Shown here: positions 1-13,189 of the stretch, in pieces | Layout: every line of letters begins with the position of its first letter | How positions within the stretch are numbered: position 1 is the first letter of the stretch | Source of the DNA: Excoecaria cochinchinensis | Lineage: Eukaryota; Streptophyta; Magnoliopsida; Malpighiales; Euphorbiaceae | Assembly (NCBI GenBank): GCA_947683425.1 | Contig: CANTUQ010000017.1 | Location: 2,108,001 to 2,172,000 of the forward strand | DNA: 64,000 nt | Direction of reading: 5' to 3' | Translations under genes and position numbers: made by a program | The notes under the pieces: generated by a model | What the model saw: the letters and a program-made list of their open reading frames with translations, nothing else | The model's database searches: none | What the model was told of the DNA's origin: nothing

Positions 1-1150
1 CAGTGGATAATAAGAATGTGATAATGCATATTTGATGTGATTAATGAATGAGTATGAGCTTGTCATGATGTGAATAAAAAATAAAATAACTTAAGCCTGC
101 GAGTCAAGTATTGGATAGGTAGGCATGCCTATAGAGGGTCTCTGAGCTGCAGCATAAGTAAGTTAAAGAAAGTTTGATTCTGATGATATGATTTTGATTG
201 AATCCTTGCTGGATTCCAAGCTATAAAAGAATGAATAAGAAGGGTACCCATAAGTATGAAAGTTCTATATGATGAATGTGCCCAAGGGGTACCAAGATAT
301 ATGAAAATTCTATCTGAAAGAAGTACCTTCGAGGTACCTATATTCTGTTTATAAGAAGTACCTTTGAGGTACCTATATTCTGTTTGAAAATTACCCGTTA
401 TCCATAACTTTGAATTGCAGGCAAAATAATCGAATAAATAAAAAGAAAAGAAAAGGGCGAAAAAAAAAATAATCTGATAAACATAAAATAAAGCTATGTG
501 CATAAATTATTTGGATGGATAATCAATTGACATGATAAATATATTAAAGAAATGATGATATGCTAGAAAGATAAATATTATGAATCGATGCAGTATTAAT
601 TGGATGAAATGAGATGCTAGCATGTTAACCTATTTGTTGATGAGGCATGTTTTTGTATGTCATAAATGTTGTTGTATAATATTGCCTGTTATGTATGAGT
701 TCCCCACTAAGCGTAAAACGCTTAGCACGGGTTTCTTTAATCCGTGCAGGTACGGAAGTAGGTTCTCGAAGGAAGACTCCGCAGGTCAAAGGTCAACATT
801 AGGCTTTGTGTAGGTTTTTGGGGTTATCATTTTGGGATGTGTATGTTGTTCTAATTTTATAAAATAATGATGAAAAGTCTATGATGTACAAAGTATGTTT
901 CGGCATGTAAGTCTAAAGATAATAACATAGTATGTGTAAGATGGATAATAAGTAAAGTGGTGTGCTCGTGTGATGTAATAAGTTTATGTGTGATGCATGT
1001 GGAATGGCTTGGGTAAATGTAAGAAGAAATTTTATTTGAGCAAGTTTTTATGATCATATTTAACTCAGTATATGTAAGTTTTTTTTTGTGCACGATCATT
1101 TCCTACCGATTTAGCTGCTTCAGCTTTAACGGTTGGAAATGGGCGTCACA
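1..1150 (+). mobile_element. 3' part of a Tekay/Del-like gypsy LTR (LTR1)
   Basis: The segment holds the same ordered blocks as the LTRs ending at 4006, 14211 and 18050: a palindromic box at 120-131 (TAGGCATGCCTA), small hairpins at 200-216, 323-337 and 358-372, a CCCGTTATCC box near 392, and a stem-loop at 708-724 preceded by CCCCAC. It ends in ...CGTCACA at 1150, a plausible LTR terminus. The left part lies outside the window and no primer-binding site follows, so it is a solo or truncated copy. No coding capacity. Family assignment is by resemblance to the LTR beside the gag at 18.2 kb. Confidence 0.7.
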
Positions 1151-1159
1151 GTAAGTTTA

Positions 1160-1290
1160 TGTGCGAGAGTTCCGTCGCGAGCGCGAAAAGTGTCGCGGGC
1201 GTGACAGAGCCCTCCAGCAGTTTTCGAACTTCAGCTGGTTGGTGCGGGCGTGAGCATTCTGTCGCGAGTGCGACAGAACCCCCTCGCGAG
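1160..1290. repeat. GC-rich island with TCGCGA palindromes
   Basis: A short CpG-rich block in AT-rich surroundings. It contains several near-copies of the dyad TGTCGCG-N2-CGCGACA, for example around 1174, 1191 and 1259. The same word recurs at about 2596, 12617-13010 and 23480-23500. It may belong to LTR1 or to the start of LTR2; the boundary between them is unclear. Confidence 0.6.
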
Positions 1291-1299
1291 ATGTGTGCA

Positions 1300-4006
1300 T
1301 AAGTGGGACTAAGAGACTTGGAGTTGTAGGGAGTTGACACATGGCATCGTAGAGGAGTGACAAGTGGCATCATAGAGGAGTGACAAGTGGCATCTTAGAA
1401 GAGTGACAAGTGGCGGCATAAGAGTTTGACAAGTGGCATTGTAGGAGTGTGCCAAGTGTCATTGTAGGGAAGAGACATTTGGCTTGGCTTGGCTTGGCTT
1501 GGCTTAGGATAGGGATGAATTAAAGGAAGTGGTTGGCTTTTAATGTGGTTAGTGGGTAATTATTTTGTTATTTTCTTTAGTTTGACCGGCCACTTACCTA
1601 TTCCCATCTTATTTTTCTTACTTTTGGCCTTCTCTCTTCTTTATTCTTTTGCTTTATTTGGTTTTTCCGTGCTCTTCCACTCTTCATCTTTTGGTTGCCT
1701 TTTTCTTCATTTGTATTTGCTTCTTAAGAGAGTCACTTGAATGGTGTGAAGAGGGCAAGAGAAGGGTAGAGTTGGGTCTCTTCAGAAGGTTAGCTTAATT
1801 TGTTTTCCGATCTGACCTCCTTTTTCTCTTTGTTTTTGATTTAAAGTAAAAAGAAGAGTAACCCAAATGTGATTTGTGAAAGATGTGGATAAGAGGCTAG
1901 TGAAGGGAAAGGGAGAAGCTCTGAATCGATTAGAGAGAAGCGGTTAAGCCACCTAAGGTAGGGATCGAGTGCGATTTTGTTTTCCTGGCATGTGATTGAA
2001 TGATATGTGTTTAAAAGGAACCATGACTGGATGTAGATGTATATGATGAGCTTTAACTAGCTCAATTGCTCTTTTAGTGTATATTGGTTTATTGTTCATT
2101 TTGATTGCTTTCAGTGCTCATGACATGTGTATATATGTTTATAAGTATGTAACTTGATCATTTGAGTGTTTGTGTTGATGATAGAGCTTGATTTTGCGAA
2201 ATTCTGCTTATTTGTCATTAGACCCCTGTGTATAGTATTTATTATAATTAGAGCTATAGGACTCCAATTGTGTTGATTCCAATTGCATCTGAAAGATAAG
2301 ATTCGTATCTAAAAATTTCTAAAGGGTGCTTGATCTAATTCAAGTCTTAAGTATCCCAAAAGGTAGTTAAAACGTAGGTGACCCTGTTCTAGCTCACTAG
2401 AACAGTATAGCTTGTATAGAGTATATCTTTTGTTATAGATGTCCAAACGACCTAAAAGTTGTCTCATTTGAAAGTTAACATCTTAGAGAAAAATTGTTAA
2501 GAAGAACATTTTGCCTAAAAATTACGTTTAGAGGTTCATTTAGACGATACAAGTTTAGGGTAAAAAGTAGTCTCGTGAGGCACCAAAGAGGAGCCTCTGT
2601 CGCGAGCGTGACACAGGTCGCGACCTCGCGACAGAACAACCTATATTAAGCTCTTTTTTCTTCATTTTGAGCCCATGGTTAGCATGGGTAAACCCCTTGC
2701 CTTTCCCCTTAACGTTTTATACATGATTAGGGCTCCTAAATGATTACAAATTAGTTGTTAATGGAAAAATACATATGAGTATGATTAAAGATGGTAATTT
2801 AACTAATATAGTAACAATGTATAATTGTATTAAGGATTGTAAATGGTGTGATAAAAATGTATGAACCTATGAGTGCATATATATGATGATGTGATATAAG
2901 AGTTTATGCATAGAATGTAAATGTTACATGCTTTTAGTTGTTGAACAAGATTGTATATGAATTACATGCCTCGGAATTTGATAAATGCACTTGAATTTTA
3001 GTTGGTGAGTTGATATCTGTGTATAGTGTGTGAGTTGGTATTGAGCCTGATTACCATTATAGTGGATAGATAAGCATGCTTATAAAGGGCTATAAGCCTT
3101 AATTGTGCCCAGAGTTCGAATACCTCATGTATTCCATAGAGTTTGAGTTAATTCTCCATATGTAAGATACTGTAAACAGTATCCAGAGTTACCCGTATCC
3201 ACCATGAAAGGAATTCAGGCTTGTCTTATTAATGTTGTGTAGTGGACTTGAGATGATTAAAGTGTTGTTTCGAATAAAGCTATAGTACATGAGAGTAACG
3301 TTTAAATACATGACAGTTTTGTATACAAGTGTATGATTACATGAGTATGTTTACATGTATGTGAACACATGATAGCGTATATTTGAATAAATGAGATGTA
3401 CAAGTTATAATGTGCATGAGACAGTGAAAGAGTAAATGTTACTTATATGTGAGCTCAGAGTACTTGATAATCGAGCATGCTACCTATACACGTATAAGAG
3501 TTATATGCATGAGATATATGATTGTGTGATTTATCTGTGACTTCGTAAAGAAGTCCTTTGTAGTATTTTCATCCCCACTAAGCGTTATCGCTTAGCACGG
3601 ATGTTTATTTTCGTGTAGGTTACAGGTTCGGATCAGTGAGCGGACATCTGCAGGTCAAGGCCACTAGGAGTTTTTGCTATACGTTTTTGTATAAGAAAGA
3701 GTTAGAGTTTTACATTTTGAGTAACATCATTATGTAATATAAGTAGAAAAATCACAAGTAAAGGTACATGTAAATGTATATGTAAAGTGAAATGAAAACA
3801 ATGGTAATATGAACATGTATAAAGAGAAATATGCATATATGTAGTTGATATGAAATACATGTTGGGCCCTAGTATAGTAGTAATTTATTTTATTATTCTT
3901 AATTTGATATGTATAATGCTATCGCTTCCGCTAATGCATGTACATGTATACGTAAGTGTCCGCGTAGCGCCCCGATATTCCTTACCGGGGGTATGGGGGT
4001 GTTACA
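1300..4006 (+). mobile_element. Tekay/Del-like gypsy LTR (LTR2), start uncertain
   Basis: Ends with GGTGTTACA at 4006, like the LTR at 18050. The order of blocks matches the solo LTR at 11,519-14,211: repeats with GTGACAAGTGGC, a pyrimidine-rich leader-like stretch (1560-1720), a small GC island (2590-2635), palindrome TAAGCATGCTTA (3071-3082), perfect hairpins at 3118-3134 and 3166-3183, a CCCGTATCCACC box near 3191 and the CACTAAGCG stem-loop at 3579-3594. No primer site follows 4006; copia-derived DNA does. The left end could lie anywhere between about 1139 and 1330. Confidence 0.65.
1331..1470 (+). repeat. Tandem repeat, about 28-bp unit
   Basis: About six imperfect copies of a unit around GAGTGACAAGTGGCATC. 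It is followed at 1481-1505 by five copies of GGCTT. Both lie in the 5' part of LTR2. The solo LTR at 11.5 kb has a single related word (GAGTGACATGTGGC), so the array appears to be an amplification specific to this copy. Confidence 0.7.
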
Positions 4007-4019
4007 AAAATTATATATC

Positions 4020-5352
4020 ATTGATGCATTGTATTCAAGTAGATTCTAAAAAATTTACTATGTTTTAAAGATATACATTATAATGGATATCATATTGAAA
4101 CCACAAATGAGGGATATGTTGAATACCTATATATTACCTCCACAAAATTGAACCAGAAGTTCATATTAGAGAAACTTTCAAGTTTCTTAACATGATTGTA
4201 TTTTAAAAAAGTAAAAATGGTTGAATCATATTATATGCATCGAAAGTGCTCAGACCCTAAAATTTCCATACTTTGGCATGATTGACTTAGTCATCCCAAT
4301 TCAACCATGATACAATGTATTATTGAAAATACAAATGGACATGGACTAAATGATTGGAAAATTCTTTTGTGCAATGATTACTTTTATAGTTCTTGTGCTC
4401 AAGGTAAATTTATTGTGAGACCTTCACAATCTAAATTACCTTTAAAGTCTCCTATTTTTCTAAAAAGAATACATGAAGATATTTGTAGCTTAATTCATCC
4501 ATCTTGTGGATCATTTTGATATTTTATGGTTTTGATTGATGTTTCAACTAAATGGTCATATGTATGTTTACTTTCATCTGATACTATTACTTTTGCTAAA
4601 TTTTTTGCTTAAATTATAAAGTTAAGGTCAAGTTTTTCTAATCATCCTATTAAAACAATTCGTTTAGATAATACAGGTGAATTTACTTCAAAAGCATTTA
4701 ATAATTTTTGTATGTCAATAGGAATTAATATTGAACATGTTCACACTCAAAATGATTTAGCTTAATCTTTTATTAAACATTTACAATTAATTATTAGACT
4801 TATGCTCATAAAATCATAACTTTGTGCATCTGTTGAGGGACATGCTATAGTTCATACTCCATCTTTGGTTTGTATTCGACCATCTATATATAAAAATTTT
4901 TCAAATTTGCAACTTATTTTTGACCAACAACCTAATATATCTAATCTTAGAACTTTTGATTGTGTTGTATATGTTCCTATTGCTCCTCTTCAGTGAACTA
5001 AAATGAGCCTCTAATGTCATCTAGGTATTTGTGTAGGTTTTGATTCCCCTTCTATTATTAGATACCTAAAACCTTTAACAAGTGACCTTTTTCGATCAAG
5101 ATTTCTAGATTATCAATTTGATGATTTTTTTTTTCAACCACTAAGAAAAGATAAAGGGTCAAAAGCTTAAAAAATTAGTTGGAATAAACCGACTTTGTCC
5201 AAATTTGATACACGCACAAATCAATGTGAACTTGATGTTTAAAGAATAATTCATTTGCAAAATGTTGCAAATCAATTGCCATATATCTTTACAAATGCAT
5301 AAAAAGGTCATTATATCATACATTCTAACTATTAATTCCCCTACACGACTAA
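4020..5352 (+). pseudogene. Ty1/copia integrase remnant
   Basis: Conceptual translation gives a copia polyprotein fragment: a GAG_pre-integrase-like stretch (LWHD-LSHPN near 4270-4300), then a linker and an integrase core with VLIDVSTKWSY (about 4530-4560), TIRLDNTGEF (about 4660-4685) and the downstream HTQND region. In life this enzyme inserts element cDNA into chromosomes. The frame is interrupted by many in-frame stops (for instance near 4518, 4610 and 4763), so it is dead. It stops abruptly at about 5352, where a reverse LTR begins. No copia RT or RNase H follows. Confidence 0.8.
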
Positions 5353-5357
5353 CTATC

Positions 5358-7346
5358 TGTCAGGATCCAAAATACACCCTAGTCATATTAAAGTATGTTC
5401 AGGGTATAATAGGAACAAAATGTGTGTGAATAAGTGACGAAAATGTCGAAAATGACGTAATTATCATTAAGTTAAAAGTTTCGGCAAGTGCAGCAAATTT
5501 GTAAATTGATAATTGAGACTTGTATGTATAAGTAAGATATCTTTACATTTCATGGAATTTCATCATATTATTCCATTCTTTTTCATTCAAATTAGGCATT
5601 ATATATTAAATTTTCATTCATATGCCATTACATGCCATAGAGTTCATTAATTCATCAAAATACACATAGATATATACATGTGTGTCATTTGGCCAACATG
5701 TCAATATTTCACCATATATTCTTTTCATCATCTTTATCATTTATTTAGGTAACTATCATGTTCATTAACATGTTTATGCCATTAATTCACATCAAAACAC
5801 ATCAGAATCACCTTTTTACATACTAATACTATTCGACCTATGTGTTTAACATCCATTTTGATTATTTTTCTTTCTCTTATCAATTCTATTAACTAGATCT
5901 CATGTCATACATTACAAATATACCATTTCTATTCATTAAACATCAAAATATACCTATGTAATTCTAGACATACCATTCGGCCTACATGATGTCCATGGTA
6001 TATAGTTTATTTCTTTTCATTTTAATCATTTAAAATCTCATTTTTAACCTTTCTAAACATGTCTATCTAATTTATTTTAATTAAACATGCATAAATCACA
6101 TACATACAATGTGAACATAACTTAAAATCATACTTTTTCAATGGAAAAAGAAGGATATTGTATCCACTAACCTCATTTTCTTGTTCTATACCTCTTAAGC
6201 ATCCTTTCCTTGCCTTTGCTCCTTGAAACCCCTTTCTATCCATTAAAATCCTAAAGTGGTCGAATATATTCATCAAGATCTACTCAATATCAAGCTTCCT
6301 TTTAACAAACAAACTTCATAAACATGTTCTACACATCTTAAAGTACCTATAGGAACCCCTGAACTAAATTAAAAATACCTAAATCACTTACCTCAAAATC
6401 ACACCTTAACTTTAAAGTCTTGGTTTTTCCCACTTTTAAACCTTCAAATGAAATTCTAAGACCACCAATAGATTATAGAGGAGCTAAAATATGTTTGGGA
6501 GGCTAGGATTTGGGGAGAGATAGAGAGAAAATTGAAGAAAAATGGAGGAAATGTGAAAGACTTCAATTCAGCCTATGGAGGTAGGAGGAGAGGGCAGCTA
6601 AAAATGGAGAAACCTAGAGAATTCTAGGTGAAGATATGTATTTATATGGGGAAAATTGAATCAGACCAGGTCCAACCGAAGTGGTCGAACTGGTTTGGGT
6701 CGATTTTCGTTTTCGGGTCATTTTTCACTGTTTCAAGGTATCTATAAGTTCCTCAACTTATTTTCACTTCCAACTAATTATATCATCTTACAATGTCAAA
6801 TATAGCCTCCATACAAAATTTCAGCTTAATCGGAGTCCATTTTAGGACCAGTTCACTTAAACCATTTCGGTTCAATAATATTCGGTTCTACCGTAAAATA
6901 CAAATCTATTCCTGTCAAAAATTTTTAAAAATTATTTTCAGCCTTTACACTTCCCACATTACATCATTTTAACCTCATTTACTATTTTTAAAAATTTGTT
7001 CAAAGTTCACTCAAACTCCAGTTCAATTGAACCCAACCAGAGGCAAACTTCCGCTTAACTTTTGGGGACCTATTTGATCTCATTTTTGCACCAAATTTTA
7101 CCACTAGACTCCTGATAGTCCACAGATTAATTTTATCAAATAAAAATTTCTGCGAACTGTCATCGGTTTCAGCTGTGTAGCTTTCCTGACAGGTCACCCG
7201 TCCTAAAATTTCTATATCTCAGGCACGTTTAATTTTTTAACTTTACTGAACTTAAAGGTACTAAAATCATCATATCATACCAAAATTACACTACATATTC
7301 TACAAAATTCATTGAATACTACTAAGCTAGCATTTGGGTCGTTACA
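5358..7346 (-). mobile_element. LTR related to element K (copy L)
   Basis: Read on the minus strand it starts TGTAACGACCC at 7346 and ends ...CCTGACA at 5358. It shares the order of words seen in the 4.1-kb LTRs of K: AATAGGTCCCC, a TATA-like CATATAAATAC near 6640, a pyrimidine-rich leader with TCTCTCC, and then TTTTGAGGTAAGTGATTTAG near 6385-6404. It also shares scattered AGGCCGAATGGTA-like words. It is about half the length of the K LTRs. No target duplication was found. Confidence 0.6.
6630..6650 (-). promoter_or_regulatory. TATA-like box in LTR L
   Basis: Minus-strand CCATATAAATACAT lies just upstream of a pyrimidine-rich leader, at the same relative place as TATATAAAG in both LTRs of K. 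This is the probable RNA polymerase II start region of this LTR. Confidence 0.45.
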
Positions 7347-7694
7347 TTGGAGACCCAATAATGGATTTTTCCTACATGCCTTTATGTTTGTACATACGTG
7401 CATACATACATATATACATGTATGTGTAGACACCGGGTCCCGAGACGGTCCAAGATCAGAATTACCCGATGATAAAAAGATACTTGCTGTAAGTAGAGGT
7501 GCTAATAATGATGTTTTTCTTGTCGAAAATCTCCTTCGTTGCTCTAAAAATTTTAATTTTTTTTATCTATTTATTTTATTTTATTCCCTTTATTTTTATT
7601 TTTATTTTTATTTCTATCTTTAATTTTATTTCTATTTTTATTTTTATTTTTTATTATTTTTATTTATTTTCATGTTTTTTTTATTATTTTTATT

Positions 7695-7870
7695 CGCGTG
7701 CCACGGGCGGGAGCGTCTCGCAGAGGCGCGCGCGCTGCGAAAGGCAGCGCTCGCGCCCCCTGGGACGTGCCTCGCCGAGGCGATGAGCGCGCCCTGGGGC
7801 ACGCGTCGCGGGGTCTTCGCGCGGGCAGTTTTGCCCCTTCGCGCGGTCATTTTCGCCCTGCGTTTACTAC
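7695..7870. repeat. GC-rich hairpin island in LTR A
   Basis: A CpG-rich block follows several hundred bases of T-rich DNA. It contains inverted repeats such as GCGCTGC-GAAAG-GCAGCGC and the palindrome GCCTCGCCGAGGC. It occupies the same part of the LTR as the islands at 21.2, 29.1, 37.2, 46.2 and 62.6 kb, although the sequence differs. Confidence 0.7.
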
Positions 7871-8655
7871 AACTTTTTTCAGTCAAATTTCAGTCTGTCG
7901 ATTTTATTTCATGCTTTTATGTTATTTTTGGGTAACGAAAATTAAAAGAGCATTTGTCTTTTTCTATTTTGGGACCAAGACTGGGAAACAAATGGGAGCT
8001 TCCCTTCATTTCAAGAGGATGGCAATTTTATTCAAAAAAAAGGGATTTTTCAGTTTTCTCTCCAGGAAAAACTTGTTCTTTCTTCAAAAAATTCTTAAGT
8101 TTTTTTTTTTCTCAAGTTTTAATCTTTTCTTCTCTAAAAAAATATTTCATCTTGGGTTTGATTTGAGTAAGAAAAATTAATTTTTTTTGCTTATTCATCC
8201 CACCAAAAATATTTTCTTGAGCTAATTTATTTAAAAACTTAGATTTTTATATTTTCTTCGGGTATTTACCACCATAAATTTGATAAGGAGGACGGATCAA
8301 GGCATCCTATTTTTTGATCTATAAATTCTGAGGGTAAACATTTTTGGACCCGTCCTGATTTATTTTTGTATATCATTTATTGTTATTAATATTATTATTT
8401 TCATGTTATTATCATTTATAATTTGTTTCTAGCATTCTTGATGTGATTATTATTTTTGACATGTTAGGTGGTTTTCAACTTCCCTTTTTTATTGTTCTAA
8501 TTTTGCCACTGTTGTCGTCCATCTTCTTCTCCTTTTCCTTTTTATTATTGTTACTATTATCATTATTTTCACTATCTCATGGTGTTAATATTATTAGTAT
8601 TATTATTCCATGTACATTTTATATTATCATTATTTGTCATTATGATTTTGTTTAA

Positions 8656-8656
<1 letters not shown>

Positions 8657-8687
<31 letters not shown>

Positions 8688-8719
8688 TACTATTATGCTG
8701 CTGCTGCTACTACTACTAC

Positions 8720-8768
<49 letters not shown>
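8657..8768 (+). repeat. ATT/CTG-type microsatellite
   Basis: Long run of ATT triplets interrupted by a short CTG/CTA stretch, inside LTR A. The inverted LTR F has AAT runs at the corresponding place (57,187-57,420), so the microsatellite is an old feature of this LTR subfamily. Confidence 0.9.
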
Positions 8769-10050
8769 GCCATCATGTCATGACTATTTATTGTTGTTAT
8801 CACTATAATCTTATTGTTGTCATGATTTTGTCATTATTCTTATTTTCGGCATGACTTATTTTTATCCTTTTTTGCATGTAAGTTACTTGTTTATTAAACT
8901 AATACGTCCTGTATTTATTTTCACTTGATTAATTTTGTTTAGAATTATTACTAATATTTTTGAAACTTTTTTTTTTCTGTCTGAGATTTAATTTGAGTCA
9001 CCTTATGTGGGCATTCCTGTGACCTCCCGGATGGGTCACAACGCGTAGAGGATTACGTCGGTTTGGTGAGACCTTCCTTATTTCCCTCCTTTTGTCGTGT
9101 TTGCTTATAAAATAAATATTCTATTCATGTACGTGTGAGATAAAAAGTCACAAAAATATTTTTATAATTAAATTGGAATTTCTACTAATAAAATTGGGAC
9201 CAATATCCCTCATTTTAGTCAAAAAATGTAAAAATGTCACAATAAAACGAAAAGTTAAATTTTTTCCAAAAATGGGATAACTCATCCCGGTTTTCCAACT
9301 CAACAATCAAGTGACTTTTCGAACCCTCTTTAAATAAATACGAAGGGACCAATGTTCCTAAACCTTTAAACGAGCGCGAAGGAACCAATGTTCCAATCCA
9401 AAATGAATATCCCGATTTATGTATGCCTTCCTTGTACTTAATTTTATTTGATTGTTTTAAGGTTTAAGTTCATTTCTTTTGGGCCCTTGTAATTAATTTT
9501 GGGGCAATATTATTTAATTTTGGGGGATTGTATTCCGTTTCCATTTATATTCTTAATCTTCTTTCAATGGGGTTGTATTCCGTCCCAATTTATCTTGTAA
9601 TTGTGTGCTTGCTGTTTACCGCTTTCCTTAGTTACTTCATTTATCGCTTTCTTTATCGCTTTTCTTTATTTTCTTTACGTGCTTTTAATGCGCTTGCGCC
9701 TTTAATTTAAATGCATTGATCGTGTGAGATGAGAGGTAGAATTTTAGGAAATTAAAAACTCATTTATAATTAACCAAAGCATGAATAAGAGGGGCGTTCC
9801 GAACACCAATCTCTGGTCTTGACCAATAAGAGGTTAGAGACCTTTCCCAATTCCTCGTGAATTGGGTGGCGACTCCATGATACCTCAAAGGTGCCATAGG
9901 GCTAGATGTTCCTTTCCATTGTTCTATTGGGAAGGAAGCGTCCAAAATGTCTCATGGCACCCATGATCAAAAAGACGTGAACCAGTCCCTCGAATCCTAA
10001 AAGCGGATTTAGCGAGGGTCCTTGCTGGGTTTGGCGCGCATCACAGTATG

Positions 10051-11170
10051 TATATACACCCAAAATGACATCGTTTTACAAAACTTGATGAGTTCAGTTT
10101 TAAAAAAAGTGGAAAGAGAATATCCTATAATATATGACATTATAAATTCTTTATATATAAAAAAAATGACACAATATATCTAAAATTGTTCTTTTGAAAA
10201 AAAAAAAGTTTGATAATCACCGAAATTGAAAAAATAGAAATAAAATTTATACAAAAAAATCAATTTCGAGTTGACCTATTCGGTTTACAGGTTGGATTTG
10301 TCCCTTAATTTTTCAAGTCGGGTCATGTGTCTTTTTCTCGAATTAGGTTTGGGTTCAATTTTTTCGGGTGGATTCGAGTTGGGTTTTAGGTCAGCATAAA
10401 AAATTAATAGATCTAGTATAAAACATAACAATTAGATTCTTAATATTTTTGAGACATTTTAAATTGTAATTGTATCTCTCAGTCTTTAATTTTATTAAAA
10501 CTAATGGAAATACCAATTTTTTATTTAAAAAATCATTTTTTTTCTTAAAAATTTAATGTAGTTTAAAAATTAATAATAAGTTTCTCTTATTACAACTAAA
10601 TATAATTACTTTTTTTCAATTTTATTATTGTTATATAAACATATAATAAAAATGCTCTTTTATTATTTATTCATTTCTTTCTTTGAAATTTATTATTATT
10701 CATGTTGATAATATTTTTTAAGACAATTTGAATTAAAACATAAATATAACATTTAACTTTAAAATGTGGATTAAAATTTGAATTAAAAAATAAATAATGA
10801 AATTTCATTTTAAATAATTTTGTGGTAAAATTAAAGATTTTTATTTTTGAAAACAAATTTTATTTTACACAACCTGATAAATTAAATTAAAAATAAAATT
10901 ATAATTGAAAATTATTGAATTTAAATCTTAAATATAAAAATAATACATTTTAAAATATTATATTATTTTTAAAAATAATGTTATATAAGATCCAAAACTA
11001 AATATAATTTATATTACATAAATGAGTTTGTGAAAAATATACTTTTCAATTTCTAAAAGTAATTTTATGTTTTCGAGACTATTATTTTTTAATTAAATAT
11101 ATATCAATTATAATTTTTATGTTTACTTGGTAAAACTTAAAGAAACTAAACAAATTTAATTATTAATGAA
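10051..11170. other. AT-rich non-coding interval
   Basis: Very AT-rich DNA between solo LTR A and a copia LTR. I see only short frames, homopolymer A/T runs and, near 10,260-10,400, GGGT/CGGGT-rich words of the kind common in dispersed plant repeats. No element ends or coding motifs were recognised. Confidence 0.6.
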
Positions 11171-12609
11171 GGAAAATAATACATGTAACATACAAAATAT
11201 GGTACCTATCTCTTGTAGCTCAAATTATAGCAGAAGCGATTACAAGGATTCCCTTTTGTATCACTAACCTGACTTTTACGTACATGCAGGACAATAATAA
11301 CTTTTTGTGGTCTAAATATCCCGTAGAGATTTTTGTTTAGAGTGTTTCACTTTTAGCATTATGCGTTTCACGTTACGCATAACTAAGCGTCACCAATCTG
11401 ATGTCTCATTATCTATTTATAGTATCCCAAATATTAGAGATCAATCTCCAATTTAACTCAAACTCTTTCTGTGATAGGGTTAGATAATTCTTATCAGATT
11501 AAGATACTAAATCTTATCTGTCACACCCCGATTTCCCCCTAAGAGTTTGAGCCATGATTGCCATGTGTATGTACGCATGTGTGAGTGTTTTGGCACGTGT
11601 TTAGGGTATTTTGGGCAAAATGTATGTTTTGTAGGCTTTAATAGAGTGTGAGTGCATATATGTTAGTAGGGTGTGTGTGTTAAGTTGTGCTAGTGTGTGC
11701 ATGCTCACATGGTTGTAGTGTGTGTATTATGAGGGTTGGTCTTGTGTGTAGTATCATGTATGTTTGTTGGGTGTGAGTGGTCAAGTTCCACCAACCAAAG
11801 AGTGACATGTGGCTAGCAATTAGGAAAGAGGTAATAAAGAGAAGGAGAGAGAAATGAGAACAGCAATTGCTGTCCCTTTTCCCATTCCCTCTTCCCGTTC
11901 CCTCTTCCTCTCTTCATCTCCTTCTTCTTCTTTTCTCTTCATTTGTGTGCCCTAGCTTGGATCCAAGTGTTGGTGGTAGAAAGTGATCATCTCCTTAGCT
12001 TTGATTGGTAAGTCTTACATAGGTTTCTTCTTCTTCTTCTTCTTCCTCTTCATCATTTGTTCTTGATTTTGGTTAGATTGGGTTTTAATTTAGGTTTTGT
12101 GTTTGTATGATTTTTGGGTGTTCTTGGTTAGTTGAGCCTCCTCGCGATCCCAAGGGAAAGGAGAAGGCTAGTGGGAGTGGTGCTCATTGATTTGGAGCAT
12201 AGGATTTTGCAGGTTTGGGAATTTATTTGATTATTTGCATTTTTTATGATTTGTGCCTTTGAATGATATTTTTGGGAATTTGATGTTTTATGAGGCATAT
12301 TATAGTGTTAATTTTATGGGTATTTAATTGATTTGAGTTATAATGCATGAATGTTGATCTATTGAAGCCAATTTGAAGTTTGATAAGTTTTTGGGTTAAA
12401 ATTTCTGGGTTTGTGTTCTTGAGAAGTTGGATTTTGTTAATGCATGATTTTGATTGTGTTAATTGTTGATTTAAGTTGTGTTTTATGTTATTTATGATGT
12501 TGAAAAGGTTGATTTGAGGTAAGATGAAGTGTGGATTGAATTGTGTTTGAGTTTAGAAGTTTGGGTGTTTGGAAATGTGAAAATCTGTAGAAATTCACGC
12601 AAGAATTGG

Positions 12610-13015
12610 AAATCACGACGCTGTCGCGAGGTCGCGACAGAGCTCAGTGAAATCAGCTCTTGCGTGCGACCGAGCAGATGTGGGCTGCCGAGTCGACCAC
12701 AGCGAGAGCTCTCTGTCACGAGCGCGACACATGTCGCGAGCGTGACAGGGCGCTTGGCGGCCGAGCAGACAGTCTAGCCGAACGGCCACAGCGGAGCTCA
12801 CTGTCGCAAGCACGACGCACATCGTGAGCACGACAGAGCGCTCGACTGCCGAGCTGTTTGGGCATTTCCCCTGTCGCGAGCGCGATAGCCCTTGTTGGCA
12901 GGTCACTGTCGCGCTCTGAGCTTCTGTCTCCGCGCGAGCGTAAAGACTGCCGTGATCATGATCTGGGGCCAGTTCGGCCTCTGTCGCGAGCGCGATAGGC
13001 ATCGCGAGTGTGACA
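12610..13015. repeat. GC-rich island with repeated TGTCGCG/CGCGACA dyads
   Basis: At least six imperfect copies of the dyad TGTCGCGAGCGCGACA occur here. Among them is CTGTCGCGA-GG-TCGCGACAG near 12,617, a perfect 9-bp inverted repeat. The block is CpG-rich in an LTR that is otherwise AT-rich. Small open frames across it are a by-product of the high GC. Confidence 0.75.
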
Positions 13016-13189
13016 CCCCTAGCTTCAAAAATTGAGTTTGCTTGTATGATTTTCGATGTCTCTTTTTCTGAACTTGTGATGCCTTTAGAAGTATACATGG
13101 ACTATTTTATGAAGTATGTGGATATAATTGGATGAATTATGCTTGGAAAATGTTATGAATTATATAAATGTGATTTGATGGATTATGCA

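Larger units (their letters stand above)
7425..10045 (+). mobile_element. Solo LTR, Tat/Ogre-like gypsy (LTR A)
   Basis: Starts TGTAGACACCGGGTCCCGAG and ends GCGCGCATCACA. It is flanked by the 5-bp target duplication GTATG at 7420-7424 and 10046-10050. A single 2,621-bp LTR with an intact duplication is the expected product of unequal recombination between two LTRs. It contains a GC-rich island (7695-7870), a CTGAGGGTAAAC motif near 8328, a long ATT microsatellite, a perfect hairpin at 9018-9040, and near the 3' end the GGTGGCGACTCC word common to this family. No coding capacity. Confidence 0.9.

Noticed and set aside
3850..4068. Small plus-strand frame across the LTR2 end
   Set aside because: It crosses the LTR terminus into copia DNA and has no motif.
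8579..8854. Leucine/tyrosine-rich frame
   Set aside because: Product of the ATT/CTG microsatellite in LTR A.
10260..10400. GGGT/CGGGT-rich words as a telomere-like repeat
   Set aside because: Not periodic and not the plant telomere unit TTTAGGG.
12613..13098. 161-residue minus-strand frame
   Set aside because: It spans the GC island of solo LTR3; GC-rich DNA has few stops. No protein motif.
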